Positions 1 to 6,083 of a stretch of 9,813 nt of DNA are shown piece by piece. The notes beneath the pieces were generated by a model, which worked only from the letters and a program-made list of their open reading frames with translations, was not told the origin of the DNA and did no database searches. A program made the translations under genes and the position numbers. How positions within the stretch are numbered: position 1 is the first letter of the stretch; each line of letters begins with the position of its first letter. The stretch comes from Deltaproteobacteria bacterium (GTDB lineage: Bacteria > Desulfobacterota > Syntrophobacteria > BM002). Where the stretch lies: positions 2,164,594 through 2,174,406 of the forward strand of contig CP070843.1 of the NCBI GenBank assembly GCA_020350905.1, read 5' to 3'.

Positions 1-86
1 CGTTTCTTTCTGCCCGGTTCACGGGAGAAGAACGACACGTTCGGAGGCTCGCCAAAATCAAGGCCATGGAGAAAGCTGGCAGCTAG
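1..86 (+). CDS. rpiB: Ribose-5-phosphate isomerase B, C-terminal fragment (partial)
   Basis: Only the last 27 codons of an upstream gene are present, read in frame 3 (codons from base 3) and ending at TAG 84-86. The fragment includes TGEERHVRRLAKIKAMEKAG. This resembles the C-terminus of RpiB/LacAB-type isomerases, which end with a 'GGRHxRRVxKIxxxE' helix. RpiB is a cytoplasmic enzyme interconverting ribose 5-phosphate and ribulose 5-phosphate in the pentose phosphate pathway. The neighbouring zwf and pgl belong to the same pathway and support the call. Seen: the short tail with its charged RH..RR..KI pattern. Inferred: family membership, since the catalytic core lies outside the window. Another protein with a similar basic C-terminal helix remains possible. 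Confidence 0.6.
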   Translation, partial: FLSARFTGEERHVRRLAKIKAMEKAGS

Positions 87-190
87 CAGCGTGCAGCGGG
101 CAGAAGACAATATCCTGAAGACAACAAGCAGGGTAACAGTAGCCTTCTTGAGAGTCAATTCTTACTGCCGGCCGCGATCTGCCTGCTGTC
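78..190. repeat. Imperfect inverted repeat across the rpiB 3' end and the zwf upstream region
   Basis: Bases 78-103 and the reverse complement of 165-190 agree at 18 of 26 positions by hand alignment. They are separated by 61 bases. Both arms are rich in GCAG/CTGC units, and the left arm covers the rpiB stop codon. The pair could fold as a long imperfect stem in RNA and act as a terminator or processing site, or it could be a decayed small repeat element. There is no T-run after the right arm, so a classical intrinsic terminator is not supported. I found no convincing sigma70 promoter in the remaining bases before zwf. Confidence 0.4.
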
Positions 191-274
191 AGCCGAATAT
201 TGCCCCCTGTGCCGTTTGCATCTTAAACGATGAATGGTTATCAGTAATGCTTCCAGGATAGGGGAAAAATTGTA

Positions 275-1849
275 ATGATTGATGAGCTGAATCAAGATCA
301 GACAACCAGGGTGCAAGCAAAGGCGCCTTCTATGGATATACCTGTGGAAGAATGTGTGACGATTGGCCCCTTGGATCCCTGCACCATTGTCATATTCGGG
401 GCGTCCGGTGACCTAACCGCCAGAAAGCTGGTGCCGGCTCTCTACAACCTCTACCTACACGGTGGCTTGCCAAAGCCATTTGTTATTGTCGGTGCCAGCA
501 GAACATCCATGAGTCACGAAGAGTTCAGGGAGAGGCTCAAAGCCAGCTATGAGGCCACAGAGAAAGCTGATCTTGCACGGTGGGAAGAGTTCGCTGCCAA
601 CCTCTATTATCAGCCGGTGGATTACGATTCACTGGACTCCTATGTGGGATTGGCAGGCTACCTCAGAGAGCTGGATGAAAAATATCATACAGGCGGAAAC
701 AGAGTCTTCGATCTGGCGGTTCCACCGTCTCTTTATCCGGTGATTGCTGAGATGCTTGGCAAGGCCGGGCTCGCCCAAGAGGGTGAGAATGGCAAGGGCT
801 GGTCCCGTATCGTGGTGGAAAAGCCATTCGGCCGGGATCTGAAATCAGCAATGGAATTGGATCAAACGCTGCACCGGAGTTTCGGGGAACACCAAATCTT
901 CAGAATCGATCACTATTTGGCCAAAGAGACGGTTCAGAATATATTAATGTTTCGTTTTGCCAACGCTATTTTTGAACCAATTTGGAATCGTAGCTACATC
1001 GCTTACGTGGGAATCATTGCGGCAGAAAAGCTGGGGGTTGAAAACCGAGCTGGCTATTATGAGCAAGCTGGTGTAATCCGGGATATGTTCCAGAACCATA
1101 TGATGCAGGTTCTGGCGCTGACCGCCATGGAACCTCCCTCCCTTTTTGAAGCCGAGCGGGTGCGAGAAGAGAAAACTAAAGTATTCCGGTCCCTTAAACC
1201 TCTTGATGGGGCTGAGCAGATAGACAATCTAATTCTGGGTCAATATGGATCCGGGATGGTCGACGGGGCAGAAGTTGCCGGATATCGTCAAGAACCAAAG
1301 GTGAGCTCGTCCTCTCTGATTCCCACTTTCGCCATGATGCGGGTGTTTGTTGATAATTGGCGCTGGCGAGGAGTTCCATTTTATCTAGTCTCCGGTAAGA
1401 GGCTAGCTCGCAAAATTACCCGGATAGTGGTTCAGTTCAAGCGAGTACCTCATTCCATGTTTCGAAATGTTCTAGGCGAGGACATTCTTGCCAACCGGTT
1501 GGTTTTAGGGATTTATCCCGAAGAGCGAATTACGCTAACTTTTCAAACCAAGTACCCTGGTGCACGGACCTGTTTGCGGCCTGTGACTCTAGACTTCTCC
1601 TATGACCAGAACTACAGTGGCCCCACCCTTGCGGCATATGAAAAAGTTCTGTTGGATTGTATCCAGGGCGATCAGATGCTTTTTTGGAGTAATAATGGGG
1701 TGCGGCTCAGCTGGTCGTTCCTAACCCCAATATTACAAGAATGTGAGACTTGTGGTGATCGAGGGGCACGCCTTCACCCATACGACTCGGGAAGTTGGGG
1801 ACCCGAGGCCGCTCAGAAGTGGATGCAATTGATAGTTGACGAGGAATAA
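275..1849 (+). CDS. zwf: Glucose-6-phosphate 1-dehydrogenase
   Basis: This cytoplasmic enzyme oxidises glucose 6-phosphate to 6-phosphogluconolactone with NADP+ (or NAD+), the first step of the oxidative pentose phosphate pathway and a main NADPH source. The 524-residue product shows the N-terminal Rossmann motif GASGDLTARK (42-51), EKPFGRD starting at 182, and the substrate-binding signature RIDHYLAKE (210-218) with D212 and H213. The catalytic-base histidine is H275 in QNHMMQ. The C-terminal beta+alpha domain continues through WRGVPFYL and LVLGIYPEE. Length is slightly above the usual 490-510 because of a roughly 30-residue N-terminal extension before the Rossmann strand. The ATG at 275 is preceded by AGGGGA (260-265) at 9-nt spacing. 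The next gene starts 28 bases after the stop, so the two are probably cotranscribed. Confidence 0.97.
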   Translation: MIDELNQDQTTRVQAKAPSMDIPVEECVTIGPLDPCTIVIFGASGDLTARKLVPALYNLYLHGGLPKPFVIVGASRTSMSHEEFRERLKASYEATEKADLARWEEFAANLYYQPVDYDSLDSYVGLAGYLRELDEKYHTGGNRVFDLAVPPSLYPVIAEMLGKAGLAQEGENGKGWSRIVVEKPFGRDLKSAMELDQTLHRSFGEHQIFRIDHYLAKETVQNILMFRFANAIFEPIWNRSYIAYVGIIAAEKLGVENRAGYYEQAGVIRDMFQNHMMQVLALTAMEPPSLFEAERVREEKTKVFRSLKPLDGAEQIDNLILGQYGSGMVDGAEVAGYRQEPKVSSSSLIPTFAMMRVFVDNWRWRGVPFYLVSGKRLARKITRIVVQFKRVPHSMFRNVLGEDILANRLVLGIYPEERITLTFQTKYPGARTCLRPVTLDFSYDQNYSGPTLAAYEKVLLDCIQGDQMLFWSNNGVRLSWSFLTPILQECETCGDRGARLHPYDSGSWGPEAAQKWMQLIVDEE

Positions 1850-1862
1850 CACAATCCTTCAA

Positions 1863-1868
1863 AGGAGG
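1863..1868 (+). promoter_or_regulatory. Strong Shine-Dalgarno fixing the start of the AhpD-like gene
   Basis: AGGAGG lies 9 bases before the ATG at 1878 and is the best ribosome-binding site in the window. It decides the start of the AhpD-like gene against the upstream in-frame start at 1836. Confidence 0.8.
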
Positions 1869-1877
1869 GATGGGAGA

Positions 1878-2210
1878 ATGGATAGCTACTACCACCCGCA
1901 GGATCTGCCGAAATTCGAGGAGATTGGCGAGGGAGCTCCCGAATTGGCCAAGAAATTCTTTGACTACTACGGTGCAGTATTTGCTGAGGGTGAGCTCACC
2001 GCAAGGGAAAAAGCGCTCATCGCGCTCGCTGTGGCCCACACTGTTCAATGTCCATATTGTATCGATGCCTACACCCAGGACTGTTTAGAAAAGGGCTCCA
2101 ACATTAACGAAATGACCGAGGCGATTCACGTGGCGACGGCCATTCGCGGGGGATCATCCTTGGTACACGGCGTCCAGATGCGGAACATTGCCAAGAAAAT
2201 ATCGTTGTAG
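1878..2210 (+). CDS. AhpD/CMD-family peroxidase-like protein, arsenosugar-associated type
   Basis: This 110-residue single-domain protein belongs to the AhpD/carboxymuconolactone decarboxylase superfamily. The core reads ALAVAHTVQCPYCIDAYTQD with a CxxC pair at C58 and C61. In AhpD the redox pair is followed three residues later by a histidine of the proton relay; here that position is Tyr65. The sequence and its place just before arsS match the family NCBI names 'arsenosugar biosynthesis-associated peroxidase-like protein' (from memory). Its biochemical role is not established; a thiol redox or peroxidatic role beside ArsS is inference. The ATG at 1878 has a near-perfect Shine-Dalgarno, AGGAGG at 1863-1868 with 9-nt spacing. 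This favours it over a possible upstream in-frame start at 1836, which would overlap zwf. Confidence 0.85.
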   Translation: MDSYYHPQDLPKFEEIGEGAPELAKKFFDYYGAVFAEGELTAREKALIALAVAHTVQCPYCIDAYTQDCLEKGSNINEMTEAIHVATAIRGGSSLVHGVQMRNIAKKISL

Positions 2211-2214
2211 GATG

Positions 2215-2247
2215 CTCGCCTGACATGTGCGAGTAGGATATCTTTTT
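2215..2247 (+). terminator. Weak stem-loop with T-run after the AhpD-like gene (possible attenuator)
   Basis: CTCGC (2215-2219) pairs with GCGAG (2229-2233) around a 9-base loop. A TTTTT run follows at 2243-2247, but nine bases separate it from the stem. The stem is short for an intrinsic terminator, so at most partial termination between the AhpD-like gene and arsS is expected. Confidence 0.25.
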
Positions 2248-2257
2248 CGTGTAAGCA

Positions 2258-2283
2258 ATTTCTACTTCTCCGGTGTAAGAAAT
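2258..2283 (+). promoter_or_regulatory. Stem-loop in the arsS leader
   Basis: ATTTCTAC (2258-2265) pairs with GTAAGAAAT (2275-2283), giving eight base pairs with one bulged A and a 9-base loop. It sits in the 171-base gap between the AhpD-like gene and arsS. Function is unknown: it could be mRNA processing, attenuation or chance. The gap holds no other recognisable signal except the purine-rich ribosome-binding region before arsS. Confidence 0.25.
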
Positions 2284-2381
2284 GGAAATCTGGGGTGACT
2301 AACTAGGGAGCCAGGACGGAAAAAAGTTTCTTAGCGTTGTTTGCCGGAGAATGTTTGGCACGAACTGAAGAGAGAGAAGAA

Positions 2382-3395
2382 ATGCAGCAGCCGGCGCAAT
2401 CGTTGCATAATGGTTCAAAGATTTCCGAAAAGAAGCTGCCCGTAGAGCCTTTTCGACAGACCCTCGCAAAACACGGCCTCAACCTGACCCGGAAAGAGAC
2501 CACCACACTCCAGATAAACGTGGGGCTACTTTGCAACCAGGCGTGTCGTCACTGTCATCTCGAGGCAGGTCCCCACAGTGAAGAAGTAATGAGCGCTGAG
2601 ACCGTGGATCAGGTTGTGGCTTTAGCTCAGAGGTTCCCTTTTGAGATTCTTGACATCACCGGCGGCGCGCCGGAGATGAATCCCAATCTGGTGGATATGA
2701 TCGAGAGACTCTCGGGGATTAGCCCGCGGGTAATGCTTCGCTCAAATCTGACAGCGTTGGCAAATGGTGAGCGGGATTGCCTAGTCGAGGTGTGTAAAGA
2801 ACGCCGGGTTGTGATTGTAGCCTCCTTTCCGTCTCTGAATGAGGCACAGGCGGAATCACAGAGGGGACGGGGTGTGTTCCAGGAGTCCGTAAATGTCATG
2901 AAAAAGTTGAATTCTCTCGGATACGGGCAACCCGACTCCGGTCTGGAACTGAACTTGGTGTCCAATCCTACAGGTGCTTTCCTGCCCTCCTCTCAGGATC
3001 AGTTAGAGAAAAGATTCTGCCACGTTTTGAAAAATAAGTGGGGAATAGTTTTCAACAACCTGTTCTCCTTCGCCAATGTGCCCTTGGGTAGGTTCCGCCG
3101 CTGGTTGGAGCAATCTGGCAATCTGGAGAGATACCTGCAGAAGCTTGCGACCAGTTTCAACCCTTGCGCTATTGAAGGGCTCATGTGCCGATCTTTAGTT
3201 TCCGTGTCTTGGGATGGGTATGTTTTTGACTGTGACTTCAATCAGGCCGCAGGTCTTTATACGGGGGGGAAGAAAACGCACATCTCTGATTTGAAGGAGC
3301 TACCCGAACCCGGGGAGCCGATTGCAGTCTCACACCACTGCTACACCTGTACGGCTGGTGCAGGGTTTACCTGAGGTGGCACGATAAGCGGTTGA
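2382..3395 (+). CDS. arsS: Arsenosugar biosynthesis radical SAM selenoprotein ArsS (UGA-encoded Sec)
   Basis: ArsS is a radical SAM enzyme that transfers the 5'-deoxyadenosyl group of SAM to dimethylarsenic, giving the precursor of arsenosugars (family knowledge). The [4Fe-4S] motif CNQACRHC (C51, C55, C58) and the SAM-binding TGGAPEMN (93-100) are visible. A Cys-rich C-terminal domain (DUF3641 type) follows with C262, C269, C284, C320 and C323. The frame meets UGA at 3372-3374, where the family motif CTAGAGxxCGG has a cysteine. Reading it as selenocysteine (U331) gives CTAGAGFT-U-GGTISG and a stop at 3393-3395, 337 residues in all. Ending the gene at 3374 would remove this conserved tail. 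The ATG at 2382 follows AGAGAGAAGA; an upstream in-frame TTG at 2337 has no clear ribosome-binding site. ArsS homologues with Cys or Sec at this site are known. Identity is confident; Sec decoding is inferred. Confidence 0.88.
3372..3374 (+). other. arsS: Recoded UGA codon, probable selenocysteine 331 of ArsS
   Basis: This in-frame UGA replaces the last cysteine of the CTAGAGxxCGG motif and is followed in the same frame by Gly-Gly, as in Cys-containing homologues. Six further codons follow before a second UGA at 3393-3395, which is the likely true stop. Decoding needs SelB, tRNA-Sec, SelA and SelD, none of which lies in this window. Confidence 0.82.
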
Positions 3396-3416
3396 GTTTC
3401 AAGCGCAAACAGGGCC
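3375..3416 (+). promoter_or_regulatory. Candidate bacterial SECIS element downstream of the arsS UGA
   Basis: The upper hairpin spans 3388-3406. GCG (3388-3390) pairs with CGC (3404-3406), a G-G mismatch follows, then TTGA (3392-3395) pairs with TCAA (3399-3402) around the loop GTT. The loop begins with G and lies 21 bases after the UGA, inside the 16-37 base range of the loose bacterial SECIS consensus, which also asks for a G in the first two loop bases. A distal GGC (3378-3380)/GCC (3414-3416) pairing could close a larger internal loop. The second UGA stop is within the hairpin. Pairing was done by eye and the stem is modest. Confidence 0.55.
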
Positions 3417-3441
3417 GGCGCGGCGACCGAGCAGCGGGAAA

Positions 3442-3583
3442 GGCGAGACAGGCGAGAAAGGCAAGACAAGGGGTGACTTTACAGAGTGTTGCTCTTTTAT
3501 ATGATCTAGCTTTTTCCCGGCCGTGACTTAAACCGATGGGGACTAATCCTTTTCCAGCTTTTCTCGCCTTGATCCTTTCTCGC
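3442..3583. repeat. 9-bp tandem repeat with distant inverted copies between arsS and pgl
   Basis: Three consecutive 9-base units, GGCGAGACA, GGCGAGAAA and GGCAAGACA, occupy 3442-3468. Inverted copies lie downstream: TTTCTCGCC at 3560-3568, and CCTTTCTCGC at 3574-3583, the exact complement of 3452-3461. The arms flank the candidate pgl promoter. They could form a long-range stem around it or be remnants of a small repeat family. The 202-base spacer between the arsS stop and pgl is otherwise explained by the SECIS candidate and the promoter. Confidence 0.5.
3478..3505 (+). promoter_or_regulatory. Candidate sigma70 promoter for pgl and the glycosyltransferase
   Basis: TTTACA (3478-3483) and TATGAT (3500-3505) each match the -35 and -10 consensus at five of six positions, with 16 bases between them. 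Transcription would begin near 3512, about 85 bases before pgl. It would allow pgl and the glycosyltransferase to be expressed independently of zwf and arsS. Confidence 0.5.
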
Positions 3584-3597
3584 TTTGTGCCTAAGAA

Positions 3598-4341
3598 ATG
3601 AAGCCAGAGATACGCACCCACCAGAGTTTAGAGGATCTGAGCCGGGCAGCCGCAGCGTATATTTGCGAAATGGCCGAGGGGGCCGTAAAAGAGAGAGGTA
3701 TCTTCACCTTCGTCCTTTCCGGTGGGACAACACCTCGTTTGCTCTACGAGGAGCTGACGAAAGAACCTTATGCCAGCAGGGTTGACTGGCAACACACGCA
3801 CCTCTTCTGGGGGGATGAAAGATGCGTGCCGTCGGATAATGCGGACAGTAATTTTTATCTGGCCTTTCAGACACTCATCTCTTGGGTGAATGTGCCACCG
3901 TCAAACATTCACAGAATTCCCGCTACAATCGCTTCTCCCAAAGCTGTGGCGGCAGAATACGAAAAGACCCTGCGAGAGTTCTTTCAACCCGCTGCCAGAA
4001 GTGATTCTTCCACATCTTTCCCTTCTTTTGATCTGGTCCTACTGGGTATGGGGGTAGATGGTCACACAGCCTCCCTTTTCCCTGGTGATACAGCATTGGA
4101 GGAGAGAACTAGGTGGGTGGTGGCAGTGGAAGGCACGAGCGCATCTCCCCCCGTCCCGCGAATTACCCTCACCTTTCCAGTAATAAATGAAGCCAAATGC
4201 GTGCTTTTTCTTGCTTCGGGATCTAGCAAGCTGAAAATACTTCAGGAGATCGTAAACAATCCCCATACTGCAACCTATCCGGCGGCCCACGTGCGGCCGT
4301 CAGGAAAACTGTTGTGGTTTATTGATGAGGGGTTGGCGTGA
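3598..4341 (+). CDS. pgl: 6-phosphogluconolactonase
   Basis: This 247-residue cytoplasmic enzyme of the DevB/SOL type hydrolyses 6-phosphogluconolactone, the product of Zwf, to 6-phosphogluconate. Family motifs are in order: SGGTTPRLLYEEL near residues 41-53, the LFWGDERCVP block with DSNFYLA, LLGMGVDGHTASLFPG in the middle, and RITLTFPVINEAKCVLFLASG with SSKLKIL toward the C-terminus. The usual late PAAHVRPSG and WFIDEGLA segments close the protein. Length is normal for the family. The ATG at 3598 has only a weak purine stretch (AAGAA) before it, but no better in-frame start precedes the conserved region. The stop overlaps the next gene's GTG by four bases (GTGA), implying translational coupling. 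Confidence 0.95.
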   Translation: MKPEIRTHQSLEDLSRAAAAYICEMAEGAVKERGIFTFVLSGGTTPRLLYEELTKEPYASRVDWQHTHLFWGDERCVPSDNADSNFYLAFQTLISWVNVPPSNIHRIPATIASPKAVAAEYEKTLREFFQPAARSDSSTSFPSFDLVLLGMGVDGHTASLFPGDTALEERTRWVVAVEGTSASPPVPRITLTFPVINEAKCVLFLASGSSKLKILQEIVNNPHTATYPAAHVRPSGKLLWFIDEGLA

Positions 4342-5051
4342 CTCATACGAAGCCCTCCGGGCGACCGGCAATCTCCATTATTATCCCGACCCTGAATGAA
4401 GCTGAGAGTATCGCGGCAACCATGAAAAGCGCCCAGACCTGTACTGGGGTCGAGATTATCGTTGCAGATGGGAGGAGTAGTGACGGGACTGGGGAAATGG
4501 CCAAGGGGCTTGGTGCGAGGCTGCTAACTATAACAGGGGGGCGAGCGAAGCAAGTCAACGCCGGTGCTATGGCAGCAAGCAGCGACGTGCTCTTATTCCT
4601 GCATGGCGATACTCGCTTACCCGGTGGATTCGATAAGCATGTCCTGAATCTTTTGACCATGCCAGGCACAGTTGCTGGAGCTTTCGCGCTGCGTATTGAT
4701 GGCTCAGAGATTGGGCTGCGGATTATTGAAAAGCTTGCAAACTTCAGATCCCGTTTTTTTCAGATGCCTTATGGCGACCAGGCAATATTCCTAAGAGCAA
4801 ATCTTTTTCGCTCAATAGGGGGATTTCCTGAAATGCCAATCATGGAAGACTTCGTTTTTGTGCAGAGGGTCAAAAAAGAAGGCAGAGTAGCGATCGCACC
4901 CATCGCAGTGACCACCTCATCCCGGCGCTGGAAAAAGCTCGGAATTTTGAAAACCACCCTTATCAATCAGGCTGTCTTGCTGGCGTACTTTTCTGGACGT
5001 GATCCTGTACGGTTAGCCAGCTGGTACAGAAGGATCAAATTGAGGAGTTGA
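4338..5051 (+). CDS. TIGR04283-type glycosyltransferase, arsenosugar-associated
   Basis: This 237-residue family 2, GT-A fold glycosyltransferase is probably cytoplasmic, with no signal peptide or clear membrane span. It opens with ISIIIPTLNEAESI (12-25), then IVADGRSSDGT (41-51), GRAKQVNAGA (68-77) and LFLHGDTRLP (86-95), whose HGD takes the place of the metal-binding DxD. MPYGDQAIF (143-151), the GGFPEMPIMED block ending at 171 and VTTSSRRWKK (191-200) follow. The GRA.Q.NAGA, MPYGDQAIF and TTS.RRW blocks are characteristic of the TIGR04283 family, which NCBI associates with arsenosugar biosynthesis. ArsS in the same cluster supports that reading, but the acceptor and sugar donor cannot be told from sequence. 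The GTG start overlaps the pgl stop and has GAGGGG (4327-4332) upstream. Confidence 0.85.
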   Translation: MTHTKPSGRPAISIIIPTLNEAESIAATMKSAQTCTGVEIIVADGRSSDGTGEMAKGLGARLLTITGGRAKQVNAGAMAASSDVLLFLHGDTRLPGGFDKHVLNLLTMPGTVAGAFALRIDGSEIGLRIIEKLANFRSRFFQMPYGDQAIFLRANLFRSIGGFPEMPIMEDFVFVQRVKKEGRVAIAPIAVTTSSRRWKKLGILKTTLINQAVLLAYFSGRDPVRLASWYRRIKLRS

Positions 5052-5053
5052 GG

Positions 5054-5199
5054 GATTTCAGATTGTAGATTTCAGATTGTAGATTGCAGATTTGGGGATT
5101 GGGGAATTTAAGGATTCAGGAATTGAGGGATTGAGGAATTAGCGAATCTGGGAATTCGAACTTGCAATCAAGAATACTCGTTTCTCCATTTCCTGAATC
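5054..5199. repeat. Degenerate purine-rich tandem repeats with an inverted 10-bp copy
   Basis: Two perfect 14-base copies of GATTTCAGATTGTA (5054-5067, 5068-5081) are followed by a partial third. Degenerate GGGATT/GGAATT units then continue to about 5158. GATTCAGGAA (5113-5122) has an exact inverted copy, TTCCTGAATC (5190-5199). The array starts three bases after the glycosyltransferase stop and fills much of the 263-base gap before the next gene. Unit lengths are too short and irregular for CRISPR. The remainder of the gap shows only a poor promoter-like pair, TTGCAT (5215-5220) and TATTGT (5238-5243), 17 bases apart. Confidence 0.6.
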
Positions 5200-5314
5200 A
5201 TTTGGCCGATTGGCTTGCATTGTGGATAGGGATGGGATATTGTTAGGCATTTGAGATAAGATTCACAATAAGCATTGGATTGAGAGATTTTCTGCTGGGA
5301 CCAGAGGATGCAAC

Positions 5315-6034
5315 ATGCATGATGAGTTGAAAGAATTCAGCCGCGAAGAGCTTGCCATATTCAACGGTGAAAATGGACAGCCGGTATACATCGGTTACGA
5401 GGGCAAGGTCTATGATGTTTCGAAAAGTAAATTGTGGAAGCCAGGCCTTCACATGCGGAGGCACCAGGCCGGAACAGATCTGACTGAGGAGATCGGAGGT
5501 GCGCCACATGGCATAGAGGTTTTCGAAAAATTTCCGCAGGTTGGGATTCTAAAACCCGAGAAAGATCCCATGGATGAGCACATTCCCGATCTTCTCCTTG
5601 CGGTTTTTCGCAAGATTCCCATGTTACGCCGCCATCCTCATCCAATGACCGTCCACTTCCCCATTGCCTTCATGATGTTGTTTCCCGTTCTTAACATACT
5701 CTATCTACTGACAGGAAACAGGAGTTTGGAGACAAGCGCGTTTCATGTCCTCGTGGCCGGGCTGGTGGTCGCACCGGTTGCCATGCTTACTGGGCCGTAT
5801 AACTGGTGGCTCAATTACGCTGGAAAATGGTCGAAGATAATAGCGATAAAGATCTTCGGCTCACTCATTCTTATTACCCTCATTCTGGTCACTTTCTTGT
5901 GGAGAATCTTATCACCTGAAATTCTGTTGCAGCCAAGTGGGGCCAGAATTCTCTATCTCATCATTAGTCTGACATTTCCAGTTCTGGTGGCTGTTCTTGG
6001 CTGGTTTGGTGCCAAGATGACCTTCCCCCATTGA
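5315..6034 (+). CDS. Cytochrome b5-like/DUF2231 membrane protein
   Basis: This 239-residue protein has two parts. Residues 6-80 resemble a bacterial cytochrome b5-like heme domain: FSREELAIFNGENGQP, then YEGKVYDVS and the W41...H46, H50 and APH65 region, where the two axial histidines would lie. Residues 106-118 (RHPHPMTVHFPIA) start a DUF2231 module with four predicted membrane spans at about 112-134, 143-160, 176-197 and 212-232. There is no N-terminal signal peptide, so the heme domain probably faces the cytoplasm, though topology is uncertain. It may carry electrons at the membrane, but donor and acceptor are unknown. The ATG at 5315 has AGAGGA (5303-5308) at 6-nt spacing. The UbiA-family gene starts 49 bases after its stop, so the two are probably one operon. 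Confidence 0.8.
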   Translation: MHDELKEFSREELAIFNGENGQPVYIGYEGKVYDVSKSKLWKPGLHMRRHQAGTDLTEEIGGAPHGIEVFEKFPQVGILKPEKDPMDEHIPDLLLAVFRKIPMLRRHPHPMTVHFPIAFMMLFPVLNILYLLTGNRSLETSAFHVLVAGLVVAPVAMLTGPYNWWLNYAGKWSKIIAIKIFGSLILITLILVTFLWRILSPEILLQPSGARILYLIISLTFPVLVAVLGWFGAKMTFPH

Positions 6035-6083
6035 GATAGAATTGCTTAGACGCGTGCAGCAAGAAGGACGAAACAGGGTTACC

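Noticed and set aside
1..258. Frame 1 open reading frame through the window start
   Set aside because: Its translation is Cys- and Arg-rich without protein-like pattern; the frame 3 tail matches an RpiB C-terminus instead.
1836..1877. Longer start for the AhpD-like gene inside the end of zwf
   Set aside because: The AGGAGG 9 bases before 1878 fixes the start, and the extra 14 residues do not resemble the family.
2337..3374. arsS as a gene starting at TTG 2337 and ending at the first UGA
   Set aside because: The TTG has no clear ribosome-binding site, while ATG 2382 does; stopping at 3374 would remove the conserved GG tail.
3367..3621. 84-codon minus-strand open frame opposite the arsS-pgl spacer
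   Set aside because: The translation is low-complexity and basic, reflects the repeats, and has no recognisable domain; the spacer is better explained by the SECIS candidate, promoter and repeats.
5054..5158. CRISPR-like array
   Set aside because: Units are 14 bases or shorter, contiguous without spacers, and decay quickly.
5203..5220. Sigma54 promoter (TGGC ... TTGC) before the cytochrome b5-like gene
   Set aside because: The GG to GC distance is one base too long for the strict sigma54 spacing.
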